From NCBI RefSeq assembly GCF_021462405.1, contig NZ_JAKEDU010000001.1:62001-126000 (forward strand): a stretch of DNA of 64,000 nt, given 5' to 3'. The stretch is from Thermus tengchongensis (GTDB lineage Bacteria; Deinococcota; Deinococci; Deinococcales; Thermaceae). Below the pieces are notes generated by a model. The model was not told the origin of the DNA and made no database searches. It worked only from the letters and a program-made list of their open reading frames with translations. Below are positions 17,462 through 26,030 of the stretch, piece by piece; the stretch's first letter is position 1, and every line of letters begins with the position of its first letter. The translations under genes were made by a program, and so were the position numbers.

Positions 17462-18526
17462 TTAAAGACGCTTGAGAACCTCTTCAGCCTCCTTGTACCC
17501 CGGCCTGAGCTTCAAGGCCTCCTGGCATTGGTAGCGAGCCCCTTCCTTGTCCCCCAGCCTTTCGTTGGCCAGGCAGAGCTGGTAGCGGTAGTCTGCCTTT
17601 TTGGGCTCGAGGCGCACCGCCACCGTGAGGCGGCTCTTGGCCTTCTGCCAATCCCCCAGGGCCATGTAGATCTGGCCCAGGTAGAAGTAGGCCGCGGGAA
17701 AGCGAAGGGGAGCCAGGGCCACCGCATTCTCCAGGGCCACCCCTGCCTCCTTATGGCGGCCCAGGACGAAATAGGCCTGGCCCAGGGTGTACCAGCCCTC
17801 GGCGTCCAGGGGCTTAAGGCGGTGGCCCTCCTCCAAAACCCTCGCCGCCTCCTCCGCCCGGCCCTTCAGCAGGAGGGCCGAGGCATAGCGAACCCTTAGA
17901 TTCCCATCCTGGGGTGAAAGCTGGACCGCTTTGCCGTACTGCTCCAAGGCCTCATCCAAGCGGCCTGCTGCCAGATAAAGCTCAGCCAAAGCTGCCCTCA
18001 CCTCCGCGGAATCCTGCAGGCTAAGGGCCTTCTTAAAGGCCTCCTCCGCCTTGTCCGCCTGGCCCAGGAAGGCGTAGACCAAACCCCTTTGGGCGTAAAT
18101 GGGAGCATAACGGGGGTTCACCCGCTCAGCATCGCGGAGTACAGTCAGCGCCTGATCCAGATAACCCTTCCCCTTCTCCCGATCCTCCGAGGCGCGAAAG
18201 AGGGCCACGTAGGCCTCGGAGAGGACCATGTACCCCCCGATGTACCGGGGGTTCCTGGCCACCAGCCCCTTGGCGTTCTCCAAGGCGGGGTTAAGGAGCC
18301 CCACCTTGAGCTGGGCCCGGGCCAGCCAGTAGAGGACATCCGGGTCCTGGGGTTTCTCCTTCAAGGCCCGCTCAAAGAGCTCCAAGGCCGCCTCGTACCG
18401 GCCCAGGGAGTAAAGCTGCACCCCAAGCCGGAAGGCATCCTGCTTCTCCACCTGGTTGGACGGAGGGGGGGTCTGGGCTAAGCTGGACACGGCCAGTAAA
18501 CCCAAAGCCAAAAGGATCCAGCGCAT
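17462..18526 (-). CDS. Exported TPR-repeat protein
   Basis: The 354-residue protein begins with a signal peptide (MRWILLALGLLAVSSLAQ), followed by a proline-rich linker and about eight to nine tetratricopeptide repeats filling residues 35-350. Repeat signatures such as ALELFERALKEKPQDPDVLYWLARAQ, AEEAFKKALSLQ and YNPG-like turns (LSPQDGNLRVRYASALL) are clear. It is probably a periplasmic scaffold; its partner is unknown. It follows hslU by 10 nt in the hslVU operon. Three ATGs lie in a row at 18532, 18529 and 18526; the third is 6 nt from GGAGG and is preferred. Confidence 0.82.
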   Translation of the reverse strand: MRWILLALGLLAVSSLAQTPPPSNQVEKQDAFRLGVQLYSLGRYEAALELFERALKEKPQDPDVLYWLARAQLKVGLLNPALENAKGLVARNPRYIGGYMVLSEAYVALFRASEDREKGKGYLDQALTVLRDAERVNPRYAPIYAQRGLVYAFLGQADKAEEAFKKALSLQDSAEVRAALAELYLAAGRLDEALEQYGKAVQLSPQDGNLRVRYASALLLKGRAEEAARVLEEGHRLKPLDAEGWYTLGQAYFVLGRHKEAGVALENAVALAPLRFPAAYFYLGQIYMALGDWQKAKSRLTVAVRLEPKKADYRYQLCLANERLGDKEGARYQCQEALKLRPGYKEAEEVLKRL

Positions 18527-18536
18527 CATCATCCTC

Positions 18537-19787
18537 CTACAGCACAAACCGCGTCAGGTCAGGTGAGGCAAACACCGCCTCGAGCCTCTGCTCCACGTAG
18601 GCCCGGGTGATCTCCACCCGGCCCAGGTCCGTTTGGAAGCTCACCTCCTCCAGCACCCGCTCCAGCACCGTGGCCAACCTCCTGGCCCCGATGTCCTCCA
18701 GCTCCTGGTTGGCCCGGTAGGCCGCCTCAGCAATGGCCCTTAGGGCATCCTCGTGAAAGACGAGTTCCGTGCCGTCTGCCCTCAAAAGCTCCGTGTACTG
18801 GCGAATTAGGGAGTTTTCCGGCTCCTTCAGGATACGGTAGAACTCCTCGGGGCCCAAGGGGGAAAGCTCCACCCGGATGGGGAACCGCCCTTGAAGCTCC
18901 GGGATGAGGTCCGAGGGCTTGGCCACATGGAAGGCTCCCGCAGCGATGAAAAGCACATGCTCCGTGGAAACCGGCCCGATACGGGTGGAAACCACCGTGC
19001 CCTCCACGATGGGCAGGAGGTCCCGTTGAACCCCCTCGCCAGACACATCCGGCCCCACCGTACCCTCCCGGCGGGCCACCTTGTCGATCTCGTCGATGAA
19101 GACGATGCCGTCCTCCTGGGCCCGCCTCCTGGCCTCCTCCTTCAACTCCTCCTTGTCGATGAGGCGCTCGGCGTGCTGGTTTTTGAGGACCTCCCGGGCC
19201 TCCTTCACCGTCATGCGCTTGCGCACCGGCCGCTTGGGAAGAAGCCCCTTGAGCATCTCCCCCATGCCGCCAAAGCCCTCACCCCCGAGGACGCCCATGA
19301 AGGGGAGGCTCATCTCCTCCTCCACCTGCACCTCCACCGAGAGGCTGTCCAGCCGCCCCGCGCGCACCTCGGCCACGGAGGTGCGCAGGAGGGTGGCCAG
19401 CTCCTCCTCGGCCAAGGCCAGGGCCTTTTCCTCCACCTTCTTCTTCATCTCCTCCATCACCAGCTGGTAGCTGGCCTCCGCCAGGTCCCGCACGATGGCG
19501 TCCACATCCCGGCCCACATAGCCCACCTCGGTGAACTTGGTGGCCTCCACCTTGACAAAAGGAGCCCCCGCCAGACGGGCCAGGCGCCGGGCGATCTCCG
19601 TCTTGCCCACCCCCGTGGGCCCGATCATGAGGATGTTCTTGGGGGTCACCTCCCGGGCCACCTCGGGCGGAAGTTTCTTCCGGCGGTACCGGTTTCTTAA
19701 GGCCACGGCCACCGCCCGCTTGGCCGCCTCCTGTCCCACAATGTGCTTGGAAAGCTCCCGGACGATCTCCGCAGGCGTGAGGTTCAT
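18537..19787 (-). CDS. hslU: ATP-dependent protease ATPase subunit HslU
   Basis: HslU (ClpY) is the hexameric AAA+ unfoldase that feeds substrates to HslV. The 416 residues start with MNLTPAEIVRELSKHIVGQEAAK. Walker A is GPTGVGKTEIARRLA (about residue 56), followed by VEATKFTEVGYVGRDV with the GYVG pore loop. The I-domain is about 110-240 and Walker B is GIVFIDEIDKVA (about residue 237). GARRLATVLERVLEE is the sensor-2 region near the end. The gene overlaps hslV by 4 bp, so the subunits are made in a coupled way. Confidence 0.97.
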   Translation of the reverse strand: MNLTPAEIVRELSKHIVGQEAAKRAVAVALRNRYRRKKLPPEVAREVTPKNILMIGPTGVGKTEIARRLARLAGAPFVKVEATKFTEVGYVGRDVDAIVRDLAEASYQLVMEEMKKKVEEKALALAEEELATLLRTSVAEVRAGRLDSLSVEVQVEEEMSLPFMGVLGGEGFGGMGEMLKGLLPKRPVRKRMTVKEAREVLKNQHAERLIDKEELKEEARRRAQEDGIVFIDEIDKVARREGTVGPDVSGEGVQRDLLPIVEGTVVSTRIGPVSTEHVLFIAAGAFHVAKPSDLIPELQGRFPIRVELSPLGPEEFYRILKEPENSLIRQYTELLRADGTELVFHEDALRAIAEAAYRANQELEDIGARRLATVLERVLEEVSFQTDLGRVEITRAYVEQRLEAVFASPDLTRFVL

Positions 19788-20326
19788 GCTTCCCCCAGGG
19801 TGAGGACCGTTACCTGTCCCGAGGTGTAAAGGTCCACTTCGGCAGCAATTTTAAGCGATTCCTCGGCGATCTCCCGAGCGGAAAGGCTGGAGTGCCGGTA
19901 GAGGGCCTTGGCCGCCGCCAAGGCGTAGGGACCCCCAGACCCCACCGCCAAAAGGGGTTCTTCCGGGGTGATGACCTCGCCGCTTCCGGAAAGGAGCACC
20001 ATCCCCTCCCGGTCGGCGGCGATGATCATGGCCTGGAGGTGGCGCAACACCCGGTCGGTGCGCCAGAGCTTGGCGGTTTCCACCGCTCCTTTAAGGAGGT
20101 TCCCCTTGGCCTCCTTGAGCTTCTCCTCAAAGCGCTCCAGGAGGGCCATGGCGTCCGCCACCCCACCGGCAAAACCCACCAGGATGCCTTCCCCCACCTC
20201 GAGGCGCCGCACCTTCACCGCCCCCCGCTTCAGGACCGTCTGCCCGAAGGTCACCTGGCCGTCCCCCGCCAGGGCTGTGACCCCGTCCTTGCGAACGGCC
20301 AGGATGGTGGTGCCATGGATCTCCAC
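19784..20326 (-). CDS. hslV: ATP-dependent protease peptidase subunit HslV
   Basis: HslV is the proteasome-like threonine peptidase of the HslUV complex. With GTG at 20326 the product has 180 residues and starts MEIHGTTILAVRKDG. As in Thermotoga HslV, the nucleophile Thr follows a short propeptide (MEIHG) and must be exposed by cleavage after Gly. The texts GDGQVTFGQTVLK, GFAGGVADAM, WRTDRVLRHLQAMI and VGSGGPYALAAAKAL are family hallmarks. The GTG follows TAAGGTG by 6 nt. Longer in-frame extensions upstream would bury the Thr and are rejected. Confidence 0.93.
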   Translation of the reverse strand: MEIHGTTILAVRKDGVTALAGDGQVTFGQTVLKRGAVKVRRLEVGEGILVGFAGGVADAMALLERFEEKLKEAKGNLLKGAVETAKLWRTDRVLRHLQAMIIAADREGMVLLSGSGEVITPEEPLLAVGSGGPYALAAAKALYRHSSLSAREIAEESLKIAAEVDLYTSGQVTVLTLGEA

Positions 20327-20398
20327 GAGAAGCACCTTACCGCTACGGGATGAGAGGGGCGTTAAGCGAGCCTTTCCGATGAGGTAGATGGACTCCTG

Positions 20399-20428
20399 GG
20401 TATAAGCCTTGCCCGGTCCCGCACCCAA
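20399..20428 (-). promoter_or_regulatory. Candidate hslVU promoter
   Basis: Reading leftward, TTGGGT (20428-20423), an 18-nt spacer and TATACC (20404-20399) would give a leader of about 65 nt before the hslV GTG, consistent with its Shine-Dalgarno. Confidence 0.45.
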
Positions 20429-20489
20429 CGCACGCCCGTGCCAGCCCCTATGCCCTCCTCCACCACAAACTCCTAACCCTCTTGGGCCC

Positions 20490-20495
20490 TAAACT
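20490..20495 (+). promoter_or_regulatory. -10 box of the AAA+ gene cluster
   Basis: TAAACT ends 6 nt before the GTG at 20502. The same hexamer and spacing recur at 24640. No clear -35 box is seen. Confidence 0.5.
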
Positions 20496-20501
20496 GAAAG
20501 G

Positions 20502-21896
20502 GTGAAGGCCAAGACCTTAGGGGAACTCAGACGCACCTATCCCCTGGAAAAGCTTAAGCGCACCGTCAAGGACGAGGCCCGGGACAATCTTAAGGCAAAG
20601 CTCCGCAAAGGGGAACGGCTTTTCCCGGGCATCCACGGGTACGAGGACACCGTCATTCCCGCCTTGGTCCAGGCCATCCTGGCCAAGCAAAACTTCATCC
20701 TCCTGGGCACCCGGGGCCAGGCCAAAAGCCGCATCCTGCGTTCCTTGGTAAACCTTCTCGACGAGGAGATCCCCGCCCTGGCCACCGAACTTAGGGACAA
20801 CCCCCTAAGGCCCATCTCGCCGGAAGGAAAACGGCTTCTTGAGGAGGCCGGAGACGAGGCCCCCATCGTCTGGATAACCCGGGAGGAGCGCTATGTGGAG
20901 AAACTGGCCACCCCCGACACCACCGTGGCCGACCTCCTGGGGGACATGGACCCCATCAAGGCAGCCCGCAAGGGAACGGGGATGGCGGACCTGGAAAGCA
21001 TCCACTTTGGCCTTCTGCCCCGGGCCAATCGGGGGATCTTCGCGGTGAACGAGCTGGCGGACCTAGCCCCCAAGGTGCAGGTGGCCCTCTTCAACATCCT
21101 CGAGGAGGGGGACGTGCAGATAAGGGGCTACCCCATAAGGCTCCCCCTGGATGTCTGGCTGGTCTTCACCGCCAACCCCCAGGACTACACCGCCCGGGGG
21201 CGCATCGTCACCCCCCTCAAGGACCGGATCGGGAGCGAGATCCGCACCCATTACCCCAAAACCCTCGAGGAGGGCCTTAGGATCAGCGCCCAGGAGGCCT
21301 ATGTGCCGGAAGAGGTGGTACTCCCCGAGTGGATCCGCCTTTCCGTGGAAGCGGTGGCCTTCGCCGCCCGGGAGGACCGGCGGGTGGACCAAACGGCCGG
21401 GGTCTCCCAACGCCTTTCCATAAGCCTTCTGGAAGTGGTGGCCGCCAGCGCCGAAAGGCGGGCTCTTCTTCAGGGCACCAGGCCTGTGGCCCGTCCCCTG
21501 GATCTCTATGCGGGGCTTCCCGCCATCACCGGGAAGCTGGAACTGGAGTACGAGGGGGAGCTCCAGGGAGCGGAAAAGGTGGCCCGAGACCTGGTGCAAA
21601 GGGCTTTCGGCATGGTCCTCCCCCGGTACCGCCTGAACACCGAACCCATCGTGGCCCATTTCGAGGCGGGGAACCTCCTCACCCTGCCGGAAGGGGGCGT
21701 GGAGGAGGCCCTCAAGGCCATGGAAGAGGTGCCGGGCCTGCTCCAGGCAGCCCAGGCCCTGGCGGCGGGCCGGGAACCCGAGGTGCTCCTTTCGGCAGGG
21801 GAGTTCATCCTGGAGGGGCTCGTGGGGAGGAGGAAGCTGGCCCGGGGGGAGACGAGCTACCAGGCGGCGGAGAGGACGAGAAGCTATGGCAACTAG
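20502..21896 (+). CDS. MoxR/Mg-chelatase-like AAA+ ATPase
   Basis: The 464-residue cytosolic ATPase belongs to the helix-2-insert AAA+ clade with MoxR and magnesium chelatase BchI. The P-loop reads [14 protein letters not shown] (about residues 66-79), keeping Lys-Ser but with Ala before the Lys. The Walker B position reads [15 protein letters not shown], with Asn-Glu instead of Asp-Glu, as in a known subfamily of this clade. [13 protein letters not shown] is the sensor-1 region and [15 protein letters not shown] follows. Such ATPases act as chaperones with VWA partners, and a VWA protein is encoded 0.66 kb downstream. The GTG start is leaderless; the 3' end overlaps the next gene by 11 bp. 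Confidence 0.85.
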   Translation: MKAKTLGELRRTYPLEKLKRTVKDEARDNLKAKLRKGERLFPGIHGYEDTVIPALVQAILAKQNFILLGTRGQAKSRILRSLVNLLDEEIPALATELRDNPLRPISPEGKRLLEEAGDEAPIVWITREERYVEKLATPDTTVADLLGDMDPIKAARKGTGMADLESIHFGLLPRANRGIFAVNELADLAPKVQVALFNILEEGDVQIRGYPIRLPLDVWLVFTANPQDYTARGRIVTPLKDRIGSEIRTHYPKTLEEGLRISAQEAYVPEEVVLPEWIRLSVEAVAFAAREDRRVDQTAGVSQRLSISLLEVVAASAERRALLQGTRPVARPLDLYAGLPAITGKLELEYEGELQGAEKVARDLVQRAFGMVLPRYRLNTEPIVAHFEAGNLLTLPEGGVEEALKAMEEVPGLLQAAQALAAGREPEVLLSAGEFILEGLVGRRKLARGETSYQAAERTRSYGN

Positions 21897-22188
21897 CCTG
21901 GAGCAGGAGAAGGAGGCGGTTCTCACCGCCCTGGCACCCTACCTCCAGGGCAGGGGGGTAAAGCTCATCCTCTACGGCTCCCACGCCCGGGGTGAAGCCG
22001 GTCGCGGCTCGGACCTGGACCTGGCCCTGCTGAGCCCCACCCCCTTGGGGGAACTCCTCCCCCTCCTCAGGGATGTCCTGGAGGAGGCACCCGTGCTCCA
22101 CCGGGTAGACCTGGTGGACCTGGGGGAGGTGGACCCCGCCTTCCGGGAAAGGGTTCTAAGGGAGGGGATCGTATGGGCCGAGTTCTAG
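21886..22188 (+). CDS. MntA-type minimal nucleotidyltransferase
   Basis: The 100-residue protein has the nucleotidyltransferase signature [18 protein letters not shown] (about residues 31-48), a GSx10DxD metal site, and a later third-acidic candidate in [13 protein letters not shown]. Members of this HI0073/MntA family pair with HEPN proteins; in characterised pairs the transferase adds AMP units to a tyrosine of the HEPN toxin and so neutralises it. The HEPN partner is the next gene, overlapping by 16 bp. The ATG at 21886 lies inside the AAA+ gene end, with no good Shine-Dalgarno, so translation is coupled. Confidence 0.9.
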   Translation: MATSLEQEKEAVLTALAPYLQGRGVKLILYGSHARGEAGRGSDLDLALLSPTPLGELLPLLRDVLEEAPVLHRVDLVDLGEVDPAFRERVLREGIVWAEF

Positions 22189-22574
22189 AACGCCCGGCGG
22201 TGGCCAAGCAGGCCCTTGGGACCTTGGAGGAGCTGGCGTACAAGGAGGCCCCAAGCCCCGTGGAGCGGGATGCCGCCATACAACGTTTTGAGTACACCTT
22301 TAAGGCCTTTTGGAAAGCCCTCCAAGCCTTCCTCAGGGAGAGGGAGGGTCTGGAGGCCGCAAGCCCCAAACGGGCCTTTCGCTTGGCCCACGAGGTGGGT
22401 CTGATGGGGGAAGAGGAAACCCGCTTGGCCCTCACCATGGCCGACGACCGCAACCTCACGGTCCACACCTACAACGAGGCTTTGGCTCAGGCCATCTTCG
22501 CACGGCTTAGCGGCTATGCTGAGCTCATGGGCAAGGTTCTCGGGAGGATGGTGGATGAAGGCCATCCGCTATAG
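22173..22574 (+). CDS. HepT-type HEPN protein (HI0074 family)
   Basis: This 133-residue all-helical protein matches the HI0074 nucleotidyltransferase-partner family (RDAAIQRFEYTFKAFWKALQAFL near residues 29-51). The motif RNLTVHTYNE (about residue 94) is a complete Rx4HxY: the Arg-His pair is the RNase site of HepT toxins, and the Tyr is the residue adenylylated by MntA. All key residues are intact. The ATG at 22173 follows GGGAGG by about 7 nt. It overlaps the VWA gene by 20 bp, an unusual place for a toxin gene. Confidence 0.9.
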   Translation: MGRVLERPAVAKQALGTLEELAYKEAPSPVERDAAIQRFEYTFKAFWKALQAFLREREGLEAASPKRAFRLAHEVGLMGEEETRLALTMADDRNLTVHTYNEALAQAIFARLSGYAELMGKVLGRMVDEGHPL

Positions 22575-23778
22575 CCGCTACGAAGGAACCTTGGAAGACC
22601 TCTCCCCCGAGGAGATCCTCTCCCTCCTGGAGGACTTCCTCCTGGACTCTGGGTTTTCCGACCCCTTCCAGCGCTACGACCCCGACCCAGAGCGCCGCCC
22701 CACCCTGGAGGACCTCTACGACGCCCTCCTCCAGGCCCTCCTTCAAAACGAACTGGTCCCTGAGGACTGGATGCGGGAAGCCCGCTTCGCGGAGCGCAAG
22801 GAGGAAACCCGGCTCTACCAGGCCATCCAGGGGATGATCCGGAAACTCCAGGAGGCGGGCTACCTGCGCCTGCCCGGGGAGGATCCCCTGGACCCCGTCC
22901 AAGGGGGGTACCGGGGCGAGGCAGGCGAGGCCCGCTTCGAGCTCACGGAAAAGGCCTCGGACTTCTTGGGGCTGAAAAGCCTACGGGAACTCCTGGGAGC
23001 CCTAGGCCGCAACGCCCCCGGCCTCCACCCAACCCCCCACCACGCCCCTGGCGTGGAGAAGACGGGGGAAACCAAGGCCTGGGAGTGGGGCGATCCCCTG
23101 GAGCTCAACGCGCCCGAAACCCTGAAGCGGGCCGCGGCCAAGGGCTTGGTGAACCTCACCCCTGAAGATCTCGTCATCGACCTGGCCGAGTACACCGCCA
23201 GCATGAGCACCGTGGTCCTCCTGGACTGCTCCCACTCCATGATCCTCTACGGGGAGGACCGCTTCACCCCAGCCAAGAAGGTGGCCTTGGCCTTGGCCCA
23301 TCTGATCCGCACCCAGTACCCCGGGGACCGGGTACGCTTCGTCCTCTTCCACGACACTGCCGAGGAGATCCCCCTGGCCAAGCTTCCCCTGGCCCAGGTG
23401 GGCCCTTACCACACCAACACCAAGGCAGGCTTGGAGCTGGCCCGCACCCTCTTGAAAAAGATGGGGGGCGAGATGAAGCAGATCATCCTCATCACCGACG
23501 GCAAGCCTTCGGCCATCACCCTTCCCAGCGGGGAGATCTACAAAAACGCCTGGGGCCTGGACCCGCTGATCCTAGCGGAAACCTTGAAAGAGGCCACCCT
23601 AGCCCGCAAGGAGGGCATCCCCATCCACACCTTCATGCTGGCCCGGGAACCCGAGCTCCTGGCCTTCGTGAAGAAGCTTTCCCAAATCACCCGGGGCAAG
23701 GCCTACCTCACCCACCCCGGCAACATCGGCAGGTATCTGCTCCTGGACTTCCTCAACAAGAAGGTCCAAAGGAACTGA
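22555..23778 (+). CDS. VWA-domain protein (partner of the AAA+ ATPase)
   Basis: The 407-residue protein has an acidic helical N-terminal part (about 1-200) and a C-terminal von Willebrand A domain. The MIDAS metal site is intact: DCSHSM (DxSxS, about residue 223), the threonines of [11 protein letters not shown], and ITDGKP (about residue 312). VWA proteins encoded beside MoxR-type ATPases act with them in assembling or activating metal-dependent or large complexes. The start follows GGGAGG and lies within the HEPN gene, so AAA+, MntA, HepT and VWA form one overlapping unit. Confidence 0.85.
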   Translation: MKAIRYSRYEGTLEDLSPEEILSLLEDFLLDSGFSDPFQRYDPDPERRPTLEDLYDALLQALLQNELVPEDWMREARFAERKEETRLYQAIQGMIRKLQEAGYLRLPGEDPLDPVQGGYRGEAGEARFELTEKASDFLGLKSLRELLGALGRNAPGLHPTPHHAPGVEKTGETKAWEWGDPLELNAPETLKRAAAKGLVNLTPEDLVIDLAEYTASMSTVVLLDCSHSMILYGEDRFTPAKKVALALAHLIRTQYPGDRVRFVLFHDTAEEIPLAKLPLAQVGPYHTNTKAGLELARTLLKKMGGEMKQIILITDGKPSAITLPSGEIYKNAWGLDPLILAETLKEATLARKEGIPIHTFMLAREPELLAFVKKLSQITRGKAYLTHPGNIGRYLLLDFLNKKVQRN

Positions 23779-23781
23779 GCC

Positions 23782-24048
23782 ATGAAGCCCCTCAAGCACC
23801 AGGGAGCCTCTTACCAGAAGGGGAGCGGAAACACCCTCTGGGTTTTCCGCTTAACCCTTCTTCTGGAAAGGCTCCGTCCTCGTGTTTACCTAAAACCCCC
23901 TCCCGCCCTGGTGCAGGCGCTTAAGCGGGTGCACCAACCCCTCCGCCTGGACCTCCCCTACTACGCCGCCCATTCGGGCCAGGAGTACGTGTTAATTCCC
24001 TGGGATACCTACATGGAGGAGGGGGAGGAAATCCTAAGAAACCTCTGA
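23782..24048 (+). CDS. Conserved-looking 88-aa protein of unknown function
   Basis: The 88-residue product begins 3 nt after the VWA stop and is probably the last gene of the AAA+/VWA unit. It is basic in the first half (KHQGASYQKGSG, LLERLRPRVYLKPPP) and acidic at the end (EEGEEILRNL). It has no signal peptide or membrane helix and no motif that I recognise. Codon use matches its neighbours, which supports a real gene. Confidence 0.6.
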   Translation: MKPLKHQGASYQKGSGNTLWVFRLTLLLERLRPRVYLKPPPALVQALKRVHQPLRLDLPYYAAHSGQEYVLIPWDTYMEEGEEILRNL

Positions 24049-24133
24049 AGGGCTGTGGGCATCCCAAGGCTCAGGCCCATTCCTCAGATGCCCTTTGCCC
24101 CTGTTATGGCACCCTAAAGACATGGGCGCGCAG

Positions 24134-24619
24134 ATGTCCAGGTGGCTAGCCCTCCTGGCCCTCCTAGCCCTACCTGGGGCCCTGGCCCAAGACTGGCGGC
24201 TTACCCGGAGCCAAACCCTGACCCAGGTGGGGGCGCGGGAGTGGCGGTATACCCTAAGCCCCTCCGGCAAGGAAGCCCAGGAGCTTTGGCAGAAGCTTTC
24301 TGAGCAGTACCGGGACCATCTGCGGGCTGGGTACCGGGTGGACCTGGGGGCTTGGCGGCTCTACTTCCTAGGGGGAAGGCTAAGGGTGGAACCCCACTGC
24401 CCGGCGGTGAACCCCGCCTGCTTCACCTTCGGGGCCCTTCCCGTGAGCAAGGAGCGGCAAGACCGGTTCCTCCTGGAGCTTTCCCAACTCCTGCACCAGG
24501 CCCTTACCCAGGCCCAAACCACGGGGGGCGTGGTCCTCCTAGCGCGGCTATTCCGCCTCGAGGTCCCCCGGGGGGCCAACCCTCCATATTCCGCAAGCCC
24601 CTCAGGCTGGCGGCCCTGA
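24134..24619 (+). CDS. Exported protein of unknown function
   Basis: The product has 161 residues from the ATG at 24134 (an ATG at 24122 would add four). A signal peptide (MSRWLALLALLALPGALAQ) is followed by a mixed alpha/beta domain with two cysteines close together (PHCPAVNPACF, about residues 90-100) that may form a disulfide. The tail is proline/serine-rich. I recognise no family. It stands alone between the VWA cluster and bshA; no clear promoter is visible in 24049-24133. Confidence 0.6.
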   Translation: MSRWLALLALLALPGALAQDWRLTRSQTLTQVGAREWRYTLSPSGKEAQELWQKLSEQYRDHLRAGYRVDLGAWRLYFLGGRLRVEPHCPAVNPACFTFGALPVSKERQDRFLLELSQLLHQALTQAQTTGGVVLLARLFRLEVPRGANPPYSASPSGWRP

Positions 24620-24639
24620 GCGCTCCTCGCCCCCTACGG

Positions 24640-24645
24640 TAAACT
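24640..24645 (+). promoter_or_regulatory. -10 box of the bshA leader ORF
   Basis: TAAACT ends 6 nt before the ATG at 24652, identical in sequence and spacing to the AAA+ cluster promoter at 20490. Confidence 0.5.
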
Positions 24646-24651
24646 GGGGGC

Positions 24652-24762
24652 ATGACCTCCTTTGGCCAACCAATCGGGGAACATCCTAAAGGTGCGTCTC
24701 CCATGGGCAAGGGTCCGGGAGCATGGGTTCTCTCCCCTCCCCTTTTGCGGGTTTGGGCGTGA
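24652..24762 (+). CDS. 36-aa leaderless upstream ORF coupled to bshA
   Basis: ATG at 24652 lies 6 nt after a TAAACT -10 box and opens a 36-codon frame (MTSFGQPIGEH...LLRVWA) ending in TGA at 24760-24762. That TGA overlaps the GTG at 24759 as GTGA, in the +2 frame. Ribosomes loading on a leaderless mRNA would finish here and could restart on bshA. The peptide is Gly/Pro-rich and resembles nothing known, so a regulatory role is more likely than a protein function. An inner in-frame ATG lies at 24703. Confidence 0.45.
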   Translation: MTSFGQPIGEHPKGASPMGKGPGAWVLSPPLLRVWA

Positions 24763-25856
24763 GGGTGCTGAGGCTAGGCCTGGTGGCCTACCCCGGCCTC
24801 GGGGGTAGCGGCATCGTGGCCACGGAGCTGGCCCACCGCCTGGCCCAGATGGGCCACCGGGTTTACCTGTTCGCCACGGAAAGGCCCTTTCGGCTGCCCA
24901 AGAATAGCCCTGTGGTCTACATCCCCGTGGACCTGCCCTTTTACCCCGTCTTCCCCGGCCCCCTCTACACCCTCTCCCTGGCCGGGGTGCTGGAGCGGGA
25001 GGCCAGACGGCTCGGCCTGGAGCTGGTCCACACCCACTACGCCATCCCCCACGCCGCCGCCGCCTACCTGGGGCTTGGCGAGGAACTACCCCTGGTGCAT
25101 ACCCTCCACGGCACCGATGTCTCGGTGCTGGGCATGGACCCGGCCTTCCACGGACCCACCCGGAAGGCCCTCCAAAGGGCTAAGGCCACCACCGCGGTGA
25201 GCCGGGCCCTGGCCCAGGAGGCGCAAAAGGCCTTCGGGGTCAGCCCCGCGGTCATCCATAACGCTGTGGACCCGGACCGCTTCTACCCCAGGCCGGAGCG
25301 CAAGAAGCTCTACGCGGAGGAAGGGGAATGGCTTTTGGTGCACGCCTCCAACTTCCGCCCCATCAAAAGGGTGCCGGATATCGTGCGGGTCTTCGCCAAG
25401 GTGCGGAGGAAGGTGCAGGCCAGGCTCCTTCTTCTGGGGAAGGGGCCAGAGGAAGGGGAGGCGAAGCGGGTTGCGGAGGAACTGGGGGTGGAACGCTGGG
25501 TCAGCTTTCACCCCCCCACGCCCCACCCCGAGGAGGTCCTGGGAGCCGCCGATCTTTTTCTCTTGGCCTCGGAGGAGGAATCCTTCGGGCAGGCGGCCCT
25601 CGAGGCCCTGGCCAGCGGGGTGCCCGTGGTGGCCACCGCCGTGGGAGGGGTTCCCGAGCTGGTACGGCCCGAGGTGGGCCGGCTGGTGGAGCTTGGGGAC
25701 CTGGAAGGCTTCGCCCAAGCGGTGCTGGACCTCCTCGCTCATCCCAAGCTCCCCAGCATGCGCAAGGCTGCCCGGGAGTACGCCATCGCCCGCTTTCACC
25801 CCGAAAGGATCACCCAGGCCTACCTGGGGGTATACCAAAAGGCACTGGAATCCTAA
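24759..25856 (+). CDS. bshA: BshA-like N-acetylglucosaminyl-malate synthase
   Basis: BshA transfers GlcNAc from UDP-GlcNAc to L-malate, the first step of bacillithiol synthesis. The GT4 glycosyltransferase (365 aa from GTG 24759) shows LGLVAYPGLGGSGIVATELA, HTHYAIPHAAAAYL and LHGTDVSVLGMDP, which match Bacillus BshA, plus INDV-like VIHNAVDPDRFYP, HASNFRPIKRVPDIVRVF and the catalytic ESFGQAALEALASG. ATG at 24723 would give 377 aa but lies inside the leader ORF. GTG 24759 begins close to the conserved N-terminus and is favoured by the GTGA overlap. No bshB or bshC lies in the window. Confidence 0.87.
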   Translation: MRVLRLGLVAYPGLGGSGIVATELAHRLAQMGHRVYLFATERPFRLPKNSPVVYIPVDLPFYPVFPGPLYTLSLAGVLEREARRLGLELVHTHYAIPHAAAAYLGLGEELPLVHTLHGTDVSVLGMDPAFHGPTRKALQRAKATTAVSRALAQEAQKAFGVSPAVIHNAVDPDRFYPRPERKKLYAEEGEWLLVHASNFRPIKRVPDIVRVFAKVRRKVQARLLLLGKGPEEGEAKRVAEELGVERWVSFHPPTPHPEEVLGAADLFLLASEEESFGQAALEALASGVPVVATAVGGVPELVRPEVGRLVELGDLEGFAQAVLDLLAHPKLPSMRKAAREYAIARFHPERITQAYLGVYQKALES

Positions 25857-25923
25857 GCACCCGCACGCGAAGGTTGCCCCATCGGCCAAAGCCAAAGCGG
25901 CGTGCTTATGGCCTCTTTGGGGC

Positions 25924-25953
25924 CCCCGTCGTGGCGCAAGCCACGAGACGGGG
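25924..25953 (+). terminator. Hairpin after bshA
   Basis: CCCCGTC-GTGG (25924-25934) pairs with CCAC-(GA)-GACGGGG (25941-25953) around CGCAAG. The stem is strong, with a 2-nt bulge, but no U-run follows. It probably marks the 3' end of the bshA transcript. Confidence 0.4.
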
Positions 25954-25968
25954 TACTTAGAAACAAAG

Positions 25969-25995
25969 CCCCGCCGGGCAAGCCACCCGGCGGGG
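25969..25995 (-). terminator. Intrinsic terminator of lon
   Basis: A perfect 10-bp stem, CCCCGCCGGG with CCCGGCGGGG, closes a 7-nt loop. Reading leftward it is followed by CTTTGTTTCT. It lies 36 bp beyond the lon stop. Confidence 0.85.
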
Positions 25996-26030
25996 AGAAA
26001 GGACACCCCTTTACCCGCTAGAGACCACCC

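Noticed and set aside
20327-20428. N-terminal extension of HslV
   Set aside because: It would bury the catalytic Thr behind about 34 residues; the GTG start gives the Thermotoga-like propeptide.
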